Origin: Spirosoma aureum
GTDB lineage: Bacteria; Bacteroidota; Bacteroidia; Cytophagales; Spirosomataceae
Assembly: GCF_011604685.1 (NCBI RefSeq)
Contig: NZ_CP050063.1
Location: 3,494,501 to 3,558,500, forward strand
Direction: 5' to 3'
DNA length: 64,000 bases
Positions 48,124 through 56,214 of the stretch are shown one piece after another (the first letter of the stretch is position 1; the number at the start of each line of letters is the position of its first letter). Under the pieces are notes generated by a model. That model had not been told where the DNA came from, did not search any database, and saw only the letters and a list, made by a program, of their open reading frames with translations. The position numbers and the translations under genes were made by a program.

Positions 48124-48197
48124 CGAAGGGCTAGTAGCTGGTGAACGGGGGCTAACGCCAGTTCTCTACCGTTAATCAAAATTCCAATTGCCTACTG

Positions 48198-49613
48198 TCA
48201 ATACCCTGCATTCTGGGTTATGGCGTCATTTTGTGAGCGAACAATCTGCGGAATCGGCCATAATAGTTTATTCTGATTAATGGCTTTGCCTTTTCCCGTT
48301 AGCACCGGAATCGCCCGGTTTGTTCGCTTCAGATCGAACCAGCGGTTGAATTCAATGGCTAATTCCGTACGACGCTCGTGTTCGATGGCTAAATCAAGGG
48401 ACGCGTATTTTGCCGATGGATACGTTGCATCGCCGTATTTGGGCAGTTTGGCCCGTGTCCGTACCAGATTGAGGTAGGTTGCGTCGCCCGTTGCTTCGGT
48501 CAACAGCAACAGCACATCAGCATAACGTAAAACCATAAAGTTGTTGTTAGCCAGTGGGTTACCACCAACCTGAGTGGCTTTCGTGTCGGTCCATTTGATC
48601 GGGTATTTCTGATTAATGAACGTCCCGGAGTTGTTGTAGCCAAGCGCAATCGAAACATCCCGGCGGGTATCGCCCGTTTCGTATTCATTGTACAAATCGT
48701 CCGTAACCTGATTCATGCCCCCACCGTAAAAGCCCAGAAAATTGTTGTTGGGGTAAAACGTCTGGTAATACCGGCTAAAGGGTGCTGAAGCATTTCCGCC
48801 CAGATACTGAATCTCGAAAATAGATTCTTTCGTGTTTTTTACGTTCGGACCCCACAAATCGGCATAATTGGGCAGCAACGAATACTGGTTGCTGTTATAC
48901 ACTTCTTTCAGTACGGTTGCGGCTGAGGCTTTATCTCCTAGTGTCAAATACACTTTTCCAAGCAAGGTCTGCGCAGCTCCTTTTGAAACCCGGCCAGGAA
49001 TGGTGATAGCTGTAGCTAATGGCAGTTTTTCGGCCGCATAAATGAGGTCTTTTTTGATCTGATCATAAACGGCAGCTTGTGGAGAACGTAGCACTTTATA
49101 ACTGTCTTCGCCGGTGAGGGGTGTCGTTACGATGGGTACATCACCCCAAAGCTGGACCATGTTAAAATAGTACAATCCCCGTAAGAACATCATCTGGGCT
49201 TTGACCCCTTCTTTGTAGGGAGTGGCCAGATTCGCGCCTTCAATTTTGTCCAGGACAATGTTAGCGTTGAAAATGGCCTTGTAGTATTCCTGCCAGAACT
49301 GATAAACCATGGTGTTGGACGTGGCCAGGCTGTAATCTTTAAACTGCCACTTATCGGCCTGAATCCCTGAGATATTAAACACGATGGCATTATCGCTCAT
49401 TTGCTCGTTCGCATACGAGACCGATCCTTCAGGGTGGTAAACCGTGTAGAGTGAGGCATAAGCCGCATTGACTGCCAGTTCGAAATCATCCTGGGTTTTG
49501 AAATTATCGGCCGTAGGGTTGGAGATCGGCGTTAAATTCAGAAACGATTCCTTGCAGCCTGATGCCAGTAGCCAGATGCAGAAGAGGGTTAGAGTATGTT
49601 TTATCGCTTTCAT
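48198..49613 (-). CDS. SusD-like outer-membrane glycan-binding lipoprotein 2
   Basis: A 471-residue SusD/RagB lipoprotein with signal peptide and lipobox LASGC, then FLNLTPISNPTADNFKTQDD typical of mature SusD. Helical repeats include MMFLRGLYYFNMVQLWGDVP and AAQTLLGKVYLTLGDK; the end has VLRYADVLLLLTEATGD and EFNRWFDLKRTNRA. It lies 18 bp after its SusC partner. It is the shorter class of SusD and belongs with the GH140-type and GH43-like enzymes downstream. Confidence 0.95.
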   Translation of the reverse strand: MKAIKHTLTLFCIWLLASGCKESFLNLTPISNPTADNFKTQDDFELAVNAAYASLYTVYHPEGSVSYANEQMSDNAIVFNISGIQADKWQFKDYSLATSNTMVYQFWQEYYKAIFNANIVLDKIEGANLATPYKEGVKAQMMFLRGLYYFNMVQLWGDVPIVTTPLTGEDSYKVLRSPQAAVYDQIKKDLIYAAEKLPLATAITIPGRVSKGAAQTLLGKVYLTLGDKASAATVLKEVYNSNQYSLLPNYADLWGPNVKNTKESIFEIQYLGGNASAPFSRYYQTFYPNNNFLGFYGGGMNQVTDDLYNEYETGDTRRDVSIALGYNNSGTFINQKYPIKWTDTKATQVGGNPLANNNFMVLRYADVLLLLTEATGDATYLNLVRTRAKLPKYGDATYPSAKYASLDLAIEHERRTELAIEFNRWFDLKRTNRAIPVLTGKGKAINQNKLLWPIPQIVRSQNDAITQNAGY

Positions 49614-49631
49614 GAGTTCGCTTTTAACTAA

Positions 49632-52600
49632 CTAAAAATCAACCTTAAGCCCGACTGTAACAACGCGTGGTAATGGATACGACCCGTAATCAACTCCGAT
49701 AAAAGCACCGTTGGGCGCGTTTCCTGACGCATTCAGCCCGTTGCCGCCACTGGCGTAGTTGCTGGCTCCGTAGGTCGTGTTTTCAGGGTCGTAATTGGTG
49801 TATTTGCTCCACAGGTAAACGTTTTCTGCATTCACGTACAACCGGGTAACTTTAAACGGCGTTTTGCTGGTAAGCGACGCGGGCAGGGTGTATGAGATGC
49901 GGATGTTTTTCAGACGCGTGAACGATGCATCTTCAACCCAAAGACTATGGAACTGATCCTGCAAACCCGTCAGGCCGAGCGTTGCCCGAAAGTGCTTGCC
50001 ATCGCCCGGATCTGATTCTGACCGCCAGCGATTATCGACATTGGCGAACATGTTGCGACCATTGTTCCAGAACCCTAAATAGCGGAAGTTCTGATTCACA
50101 ATTTCACCCCCATACGAACCCTGGAGCATGAATGAAAAATCGAAGCCTTTGTAAGAGAACGTGTTTGTAAGACCAGCAATGAAGTCAGGCTGGTAGTTCC
50201 CTAAGGTAGTGCGGTCGTCCGGGGTAATTTTTCCGTCACCGTTCACGTCCCGAATAATCGGATCGCCGGGTTTTGTGGAGCTATAGTGCGGTGCCGCATC
50301 GACAGTTGCCTGGTTTTTAAAGACACCATCGACAACATAGCCGTAGAAATTCGAGATCGGCTGGCCAACTTCGGTTTTCACCGCTACGACGAAATCGGTG
50401 TAGATGATCGGTGCATTGCCAGGCCCTAATTGCAACACTTTGTTGCGGTTAATGCTGAAATTGAAATCTGTCGTCCATAGTAATTTGCCAGTTGTATTTT
50501 TGGTGTTCAGATTGAGTTCAATCCCCCGGTTCTGCATCCGGCCAATGTTGGTCAGCTGCGTCGAAAAGCCCGAAATGTCGGGTATCGGTACGTTCAGCAG
50601 CATATCGCGGGTAACCGAATTGTAAAATTCGGCCGAAACCCCTATGCGATCGTTCAGCATTCGCAGATCGATACCAATGTTCAACTGGTTGGTCCGTTCC
50701 CATTTCAGGTTCGTATTGGCGATGTTGCCAATGGTAAGGCCCGACGCTAACGCTGAGCCAGATACGTAGTTGGACGAACCGAGCAGGCTGATCGCGCCGT
50801 AGTTGGGAATCTGGTTGTTACCCGCTACACCATAGCTGGCGCGTAGTTTCAGGCTGGAAACGAATTTGATATTTTTCATAAACGTCTCGTCCGAAATCAG
50901 CCAGCCTGCCGATACGGATGGGAAGTAACCCCAACGCGTGTCAGCCCCAAATCGAGAGCTACCATCCCGCCGAATGGCTGCCGTAAAGAAATATTTATTC
51001 TGGTAGTTGTATTGAGCCCGTGCCAGATACGAAATCATTGACCATTCGGTCGCGGTACTGGAGCCGCTGGTTACGACACCGGCATTCAGCGTTTCGACCA
51101 GATCATTAGGAAAACTCCCCGAGGTAACTGTTGCAAACTCATCCCGCTGTTTCTGAACCGAATAACCGGCCAGCAGATTCAAGCTGTGATCGCCAAACAG
51201 CTTGTCATACGTCAGGGTGTTTTCCGACAGCCAGTTCAGCGAGTATGTGCTCTGGGTGTTCCCTTCAGCGGGGAGCAGGCCCGAATAACCATATCCCTGA
51301 TTTTTAACGCGATATGAATTCAACCGGGTATTGAACAGGTTACCGCTGATGCTCGTCCGAAACTTAAGGTCGTCGGTAATAAAATAATCGGCAAAGGCTG
51401 TTCCGAGCGTATTAAACGATTTGTTCTGCTTGTGGTAAAACCGGGTCAGCGAATACGGATGCCAGAGATTCAGGTCGTTGTAGGCGACATATTTATTCCA
51501 GACAGAATTTGGATCGCGATAACCCAGATTCCCATTTTCATTGTAAACCGGGAAAATAGGGTCACTTTGCTGTGCCAGGCTGATCACGTCACTTTTGCCT
51601 TGTGTACCTTCTGTTCGGTCAAAAATAGTGGTGGCTCCCAGGTTCAAACCAAGCGAAAACTTGTCAGAAACCTTGTGTTTGATGTTGGTGCGAATGGCCA
51701 GACGTTTGTAATAGTTCTGATCCAGAACTGCCTGCTGATCGAGATAAGCCCCTGAGAATAAAAATTGCGTTTTCTCGGTTCCGCCCGAAACCGACAACTG
51801 TGCGTTGTGCGACGGAGCCACCCGAAACATGACATCCTGCCAGTCGGTGCCGTTACCAAACTGCTGGGGATTGGTGATAAAATCGTCGGGGATGCGATAC
51901 GTTGACGGGCGAACGCTATTGGGGTCAGTCGCTTTATTGACGCCAGGATTCAAATCGACCCACGCATTATTGTGCGCGTCGATGTAATAACCAATCCACT
52001 GTTGGGCATTCATCAGCGGAACTTTCCGCGCTACCGTTTGGGTGCCATATTCATAACCCGCGCTGATGGTGGTTTTGCCTGGCTTTCCTAATTTAGTCGT
52101 GATAAGTATAACACCGCTGGCTCCTCTTGATCCATAAATAGCAGCCGACGACGCATCTTTCAACACATCGACCGATTCGATATCCTGCGGATTGATCAGG
52201 TTAAGATTAAAGTTTTCGAGCGGAACGCCATCCACCACGAATAAGGGGTTCGTGCCCGCTGTAATGGAACTAACACCCCGTATGCGGATAATCGGAGAAA
52301 CGCCCGGCGCCCCCTGCGACTGAGTAATGTTTACGCCCGCAATTTTGCCCGCCAGTGACTGAGTGACATTGCTGAACGAACGGTCTTTCAGTTCGTTGAA
52401 GCCAACTGATGCCACAGCTCCGGTTATAGCCCGTTTGCTCTGAGTTCCGTAACCGACCACAACAACCTCATTCAGCGTTTTATTCGATGGCAGCATGCCC
52501 ACATCGATGACCGAACGATTGCTGACGGCAATTTCCTGGGAGTCGAAACTAATGGAGCTAAACACCAGAATGGCATCTGCATCGGTAGCAATCGAGTAAA

Positions 52601-52805
52601 GACCGTCCTGGTTGGAGATCGTTCCGGTCTTTGCCGATTTTACCAGTACTGAAACGCCTGGTAATGGTTTTCCACTCTCATCCGTAATTTTACCTGTTAC
52701 AGTAACCGGCTTTACCTGTCCATTAGCTGGAAGGAAAATAAAACAAAGTAAAGTAAATAAGAGGCTGGCCAAAAGCGACCGCGGCAACGATAGGGTAGGG
52801 TTCAT
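49632..52805 (-). CDS. SusC-like TonB-dependent transporter 2
   Basis: A 1057-residue SusC/RagA receptor with signal peptide, carboxypeptidase-D-like domain (VTGKITDESGKPLPGVSVLV), a TonB-box-like EVVVVGYGTQSKR, the plug (LAGKIAGVNITQSQGAPG, VLKDASSAAIYGSRGASG) and the long barrel ending in VVTVGLKVDF. With the SusD at 48198 it should import oligosaccharides for the GH140-type and GH43-like enzymes. It differs strongly from the SusC at 40230 in the barrel loops. Confidence 0.95.
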   Translation of the reverse strand: MNPTLSLPRSLLASLLFTLLCFIFLPANGQVKPVTVTGKITDESGKPLPGVSVLVKSAKTGTISNQDGLYSIATDADAILVFSSISFDSQEIAVSNRSVIDVGMLPSNKTLNEVVVVGYGTQSKRAITGAVASVGFNELKDRSFSNVTQSLAGKIAGVNITQSQGAPGVSPIIRIRGVSSITAGTNPLFVVDGVPLENFNLNLINPQDIESVDVLKDASSAAIYGSRGASGVILITTKLGKPGKTTISAGYEYGTQTVARKVPLMNAQQWIGYYIDAHNNAWVDLNPGVNKATDPNSVRPSTYRIPDDFITNPQQFGNGTDWQDVMFRVAPSHNAQLSVSGGTEKTQFLFSGAYLDQQAVLDQNYYKRLAIRTNIKHKVSDKFSLGLNLGATTIFDRTEGTQGKSDVISLAQQSDPIFPVYNENGNLGYRDPNSVWNKYVAYNDLNLWHPYSLTRFYHKQNKSFNTLGTAFADYFITDDLKFRTSISGNLFNTRLNSYRVKNQGYGYSGLLPAEGNTQSTYSLNWLSENTLTYDKLFGDHSLNLLAGYSVQKQRDEFATVTSGSFPNDLVETLNAGVVTSGSSTATEWSMISYLARAQYNYQNKYFFTAAIRRDGSSRFGADTRWGYFPSVSAGWLISDETFMKNIKFVSSLKLRASYGVAGNNQIPNYGAISLLGSSNYVSGSALASGLTIGNIANTNLKWERTNQLNIGIDLRMLNDRIGVSAEFYNSVTRDMLLNVPIPDISGFSTQLTNIGRMQNRGIELNLNTKNTTGKLLWTTDFNFSINRNKVLQLGPGNAPIIYTDFVVAVKTEVGQPISNFYGYVVDGVFKNQATVDAAPHYSSTKPGDPIIRDVNGDGKITPDDRTTLGNYQPDFIAGLTNTFSYKGFDFSFMLQGSYGGEIVNQNFRYLGFWNNGRNMFANVDNRWRSESDPGDGKHFRATLGLTGLQDQFHSLWVEDASFTRLKNIRISYTLPASLTSKTPFKVTRLYVNAENVYLWSKYTNYDPENTTYGASNYASGGNGLNASGNAPNGAFIGVDYGSYPLPRVVTVGLKVDF

Positions 52806-53401
52806 TTCAATAGCGTTATCGGTAAATTAGCTAATCAAATCATGAAAAACTACTAAAAATAATACGTGAAGGTAAGCCGATGCAGGTACGCCACTCTCCT
52901 GTACTCTCCTGTTCTATCACTTAATTCGAAAGAAAACGAAAGTCTATATTTCCTCTTTTCAGCGGTAGATAGCGTCTTATTAAACTATAATCGAAAACCT
53001 TTAAATTAATGATGGACTAAGAAAAACTATAAATTATTGAGTAATTCAACTTAAATAATAGCCTAAGTGACGCTAAAAAGTCGTGGCTGAAACACAAACT
53101 GCTCATTTCAATCGATTAGTGATTGATTATGGAAGCCAATAGAATTTATTTCCTTTTGTTTCCTTTGTTTTTGTTTTTATCAGTAAAGGATGATTTTGTG
53201 TGAAGGTCAGTAAACTTTATTGAAACTACTGGTTAGGGATATGCCTGGGTACGCTTTATTTTTAGTAGCAGAGCCGCCCGTAATGTCAGGTAAGACAACA
53301 CCGTAGAAAAAACAGAACGTATAGAGAATAGGAAGCAGGATGCATCTTTTCTGATTTTTGATTGTCATTGATAGGATCAATATCACTTCCCGAAACAATC
53401 T
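52806..53401. other. Divergent intergenic region, 596 bp, AT-rich
   Basis: This region lies between the SusC2 operon and the acyltransferase gene. It is AT-rich and must hold the SusC2 promoter, but I find no exact TAnnTTTG box in the right place. A short tandem repeat (actctcctgt twice, about 52892-52911) and a lone cttcccgaaa arm (53386-53395) are present. A 63-codon frame at 53207-53398 on the minus strand has no family features. Confidence 0.6.
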
Positions 53402-54583
53402 ATGAGCAATGGTAACGCGCGAGCGATTTGGCTGGACTATTTACGTTCGTTTGTTACCCTGTTAGTCGTCGCTCATCATGCGGCCCTGGCTTATCCAACA
53501 TTCGCCCATTTTGACCCTGCTCATTATATCTACTCGACCGCACCGATTGTGGACGATAATCGGTGGAAGGGTATGGATTTTTTTATTGGCTTTAATGACC
53601 TGTTTTTTATGCCGTTGATGTTCCTGATTAGCGGTTTATTCGTCTACCGGGGTCTTGCCAGAAAAGGAGTAAATGCGTATTTAAGGGATCGATTCATGCG
53701 ATTGGGTGTTCCTTTTCTGATTGCTGAAGTGTTGCTAATTCCACTGGCCTATGCACCATCCTTCTATAAAGCGACGCATTCCATTGATGTTGTACCGTTT
53801 GTACGAGACTACATTAGTACCCAGCAATGGCCAGTCGGACCACCCTGGTTTATCTGGCTATTGTTAGCGTTTGATGGGATCGGAGGGCTTGTTTTTAGCT
53901 ATTGGCCTTCTTTTTTTCTGACCGTTGGCAACGGGCTCGCCGACCTGAGCAAACGCCCATTTCGCCTGTTTGCAGTAATTTATGCCCTCGTTGCCCTTAG
54001 CCTGATTCCCTTAAGCCTGTGGGTAGGCCAATATACATGGGTGGGGCACTGGGGGCCGTTTGATTTTCAGCTAAACCGGCTTTTGTTTTATTGGTTGTTC
54101 TTTCTGGTGGGCAGTTGTTTAGGGGCAACAGATTGGCAGAACTATCTTTTTAAACAGAATAAGCTCTTTGGTAAGGGCTGGCCGTTTTGGCTTGGGCTGA
54201 GCCTGATCTGTTATGTACTATTTGTCATGATCTCGCGGTTGGGAGAGGGTTGGGTTCGACAGGGAAAGTTATCTGCTACGGAAGGCTATTTTATGTATGA
54301 CCTATTCTTTGTTGCCAGTTGCCTGGCCAGTATTAGTGCCTGTTTGAGCTACTTTAAACAAACGATAACCCGGCCAAGTAAAGGCTGGTCCAGTTTATCC
54401 GCGAATGCATACGGCATCTATGTTGTGCATTATGGATTTGTTACCTGGCTACAGTTTGTCCTGTTAAGCATCGACTTACCCGTAATCGTAAAATTCCTTA
54501 TTGTCTTTTCAGGAGCCTTGATTCTGAGTTGGTTATGTAGTCGTTTAGCCCGACGAAGCTCATTTGTCGCCCAGATACTCTAA
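53402..54583 (+). CDS. Acyltransferase family 3 membrane protein
   Basis: A 393-residue integral membrane protein with about ten helices. It begins with the family signature WLDYLRSFVTLLVVAHHAAL, where the His is the catalytic type, followed by FFIGFNDLFFMPLMFLISGLFV and FMRLGVPFLIAEVLLIPL. Acyltransferase 3 proteins move acetyl or other acyl groups to sugars on the outer side of the inner membrane (OatA and NolX types). There is no linked polysaccharide-synthesis gene, so the acceptor is unknown. It stands alone, divergent from the SusC2 operon. Confidence 0.88.
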   Translation: MSNGNARAIWLDYLRSFVTLLVVAHHAALAYPTFAHFDPAHYIYSTAPIVDDNRWKGMDFFIGFNDLFFMPLMFLISGLFVYRGLARKGVNAYLRDRFMRLGVPFLIAEVLLIPLAYAPSFYKATHSIDVVPFVRDYISTQQWPVGPPWFIWLLLAFDGIGGLVFSYWPSFFLTVGNGLADLSKRPFRLFAVIYALVALSLIPLSLWVGQYTWVGHWGPFDFQLNRLLFYWLFFLVGSCLGATDWQNYLFKQNKLFGKGWPFWLGLSLICYVLFVMISRLGEGWVRQGKLSATEGYFMYDLFFVASCLASISACLSYFKQTITRPSKGWSSLSANAYGIYVVHYGFVTWLQFVLLSIDLPVIVKFLIVFSGALILSWLCSRLARRSSFVAQIL

Positions 54584-54755
54584 TCATTCTGAGTAGCCCC
54601 AGGTTATTATTACTGGCATATTGCTGGCTGAAATAGCCGCTGTCCTGTTAAGAAAATCCCACATAATCTCAACTTTCGCCGACTCTTACCAATGATAAGG
54701 CTGGATTATTTTTGATACCAGAATCCGGTGCGAAACTATAATCCCTGCTTTATAA

Positions 54756-55100
54756 ATGGACGACTATCAGAATCTGCTCAACCGAGCCTATGGGGCTTTC
54801 AATGACCGGGATATTGACGCTGTGTTAGCCTTAATGCACCCAAATGTTGATTGGCCAAATGGCTGGGAGGGAGGGTATGTACATGGGCACGACGAGGTAC
54901 GGGCCTATTGGGTACGACAATGGCAACAGCTTAACCCCAACGTAACTCCCATTGCATTTCAGGTCAAGCCAAACGGAGAAATCGGGGTAGAGGTCCATCA
55001 GGTTGTCCGCGATTTAGATGGCCAGGTGGTGGCAGATGATCAGGTTAGGCATATATATACGTTCGCAGAGGGAAAAATAATGAAAATGGTGATTGACTGA
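54756..55100 (+). CDS. SnoaL-like (NTF2 superfamily) protein
   Basis: A 114-residue single-domain protein of the NTF2/SnoaL fold: NRAYGAFNDRDIDAVLALMH in the first helices, PNVDWPNGWEGGYVHGHDEV, then strands ending in VADDQVRHIYTFAEGKIMKM. The fold is used by small isomerases, hydrolases and ligand-binding proteins, and no specific active site can be assigned. It stands as a single gene with 172 bp upstream and 187 bp downstream. Confidence 0.82.
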   Translation: MDDYQNLLNRAYGAFNDRDIDAVLALMHPNVDWPNGWEGGYVHGHDEVRAYWVRQWQQLNPNVTPIAFQVKPNGEIGVEVHQVVRDLDGQVVADDQVRHIYTFAEGKIMKMVID

Positions 55101-55287
55101 GTTGGCAGGATCGCTTATCGCTTTGGCACGGCATATGGTCCTGATGACTTACTAAACACGGAGTTGGCACGTCGCTGAAAAAACTGGTTCGACTTCCGTT
55201 TTCTATTGATTGGTTGTGTTTGCGAAGTATAGCAAAGGGAAAAAACTTTTCCTTACTTTTGGATACTTTAGAAACGAAACCAGAATT

Positions 55288-56052
55288 ATGCTGCCGAATC
55301 AACGTCGGGATAAAATACTCGAATTATTGAAAGAAGATGGATCCGCTAAGGTCATCGATCTGGCTAAAATCTTTAAGGTAACGGAAGTTACGATTCGTCA
55401 GGATCTGGAGAAGCTGGAAAAGGACGGATTAGTAACCAAGGAACATGGCGGAGCCTATCTGAAAAACGTTGAAGATCAGGTACGTACGTTTTCGCTGGGT
55501 AACCAGGAAAATATCGATAGGAAAGAGCGGATCGCTACCAAATGCCTGGAATTTATTGAAAGTGGCGATAGTATTATTCTGGATTCGGGTTCGACCACTA
55601 CCGAAATCGCCAAAAAACTGCGGGGCTACAAGAACCTGACGGTCATCACCAATGCCCTGAATATCGCGCTGATTCTGGGCGCGGAGCCGGGTATTGAAGT
55701 GATTATGACGGGCGGTGAGTTTAAGCCACCTACGCTATCGCTAACCGGTCAGAAAGCCGCCGATTTCTTCAGAGGGATCAATGTCCAGAAGTTGTTTCTG
55801 GCAACCGCCGGCATATCGCTCAAATCTGGCCTTACCTACCCGAGTATCAGCGACTTAGTTGTCAAAAAGGCAATGATCGATGCGGCCGACACAACCTATC
55901 TGGTCGCTGATTCAACCAAAATTGGCAAAAGCGCCTTTGCCAGTTTGGGTGCTTTATCTCTCATCGATTACATCATCACCGATGCCGGCATTGAAGAGAA
56001 GCATAAGCAGGTATTTCACGATAATGAAATCGAACTGATTATCGCGACCTGA
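55288..56052 (+). CDS. DeoR/GlpR-family transcription regulator
   Basis: A 254-residue repressor-type regulator. The N-terminal winged helix is QRRDKILELLKEDGSAKVID then VTEVTIRQDLEKLEKDGLV, ending in the family mark EHGGAYL. The C-terminal sugar-phosphate sensor domain has DSGSTTTEIAKKL, NALNIALILGAEPGIEVIM and VADSTKIGKSAFA. Members bind phosphorylated sugars. ATG 55288 is chosen because LPNQRRDKIL is the usual start; the frame is open from 55210. A TAnnTTTG box (tacttttg 55254-55261) lies about 27 bp before this ATG. It is convergent with the uronidase-like gene and could control local sugar genes. Confidence 0.92.
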   Translation: MLPNQRRDKILELLKEDGSAKVIDLAKIFKVTEVTIRQDLEKLEKDGLVTKEHGGAYLKNVEDQVRTFSLGNQENIDRKERIATKCLEFIESGDSIILDSGSTTTEIAKKLRGYKNLTVITNALNIALILGAEPGIEVIMTGGEFKPPTLSLTGQKAADFFRGINVQKLFLATAGISLKSGLTYPSISDLVVKKAMIDAADTTYLVADSTKIGKSAFASLGALSLIDYIITDAGIEEKHKQVFHDNEIELIIAT

Positions 56053-56065
56053 CTCATAGCATATA

Positions 56066-56086
56066 TTGTGGCCGGGCAAGCCACAA
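56066..56086. terminator. Short hairpin after the DeoR gene
   Basis: The stem ttgtggc/gccacaa (56066-56072 with 56080-56086) has a 7-nt loop and lies 14 bp after the DeoR stop. There is no T-run, so this is only a weak terminator candidate. Confidence 0.4.
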
Positions 56087-56214
56087 CCGATTCACGCTAT
56101 CGGATTGCGACTGACCTACAAAAGAAATTATTCTGTTTATCAATCTAGTAAAGAGATAGTTATCCGTTAGCGAAACCACACCGATGTCGGGAAAGGCCGG
56201 ATTGTTTGCGTTCG

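Noticed and set aside
52892..52911. Tandem actctcctgt repeat
   Set aside because: Only two copies; too short to mean more than chance.
53207..53398. 63-codon minus-strand frame ahead of the acyltransferase gene
   Set aside because: One hydrophobic stretch but no recognisable family, and it lies in an AT-rich regulatory gap. Not enough support to call a gene.
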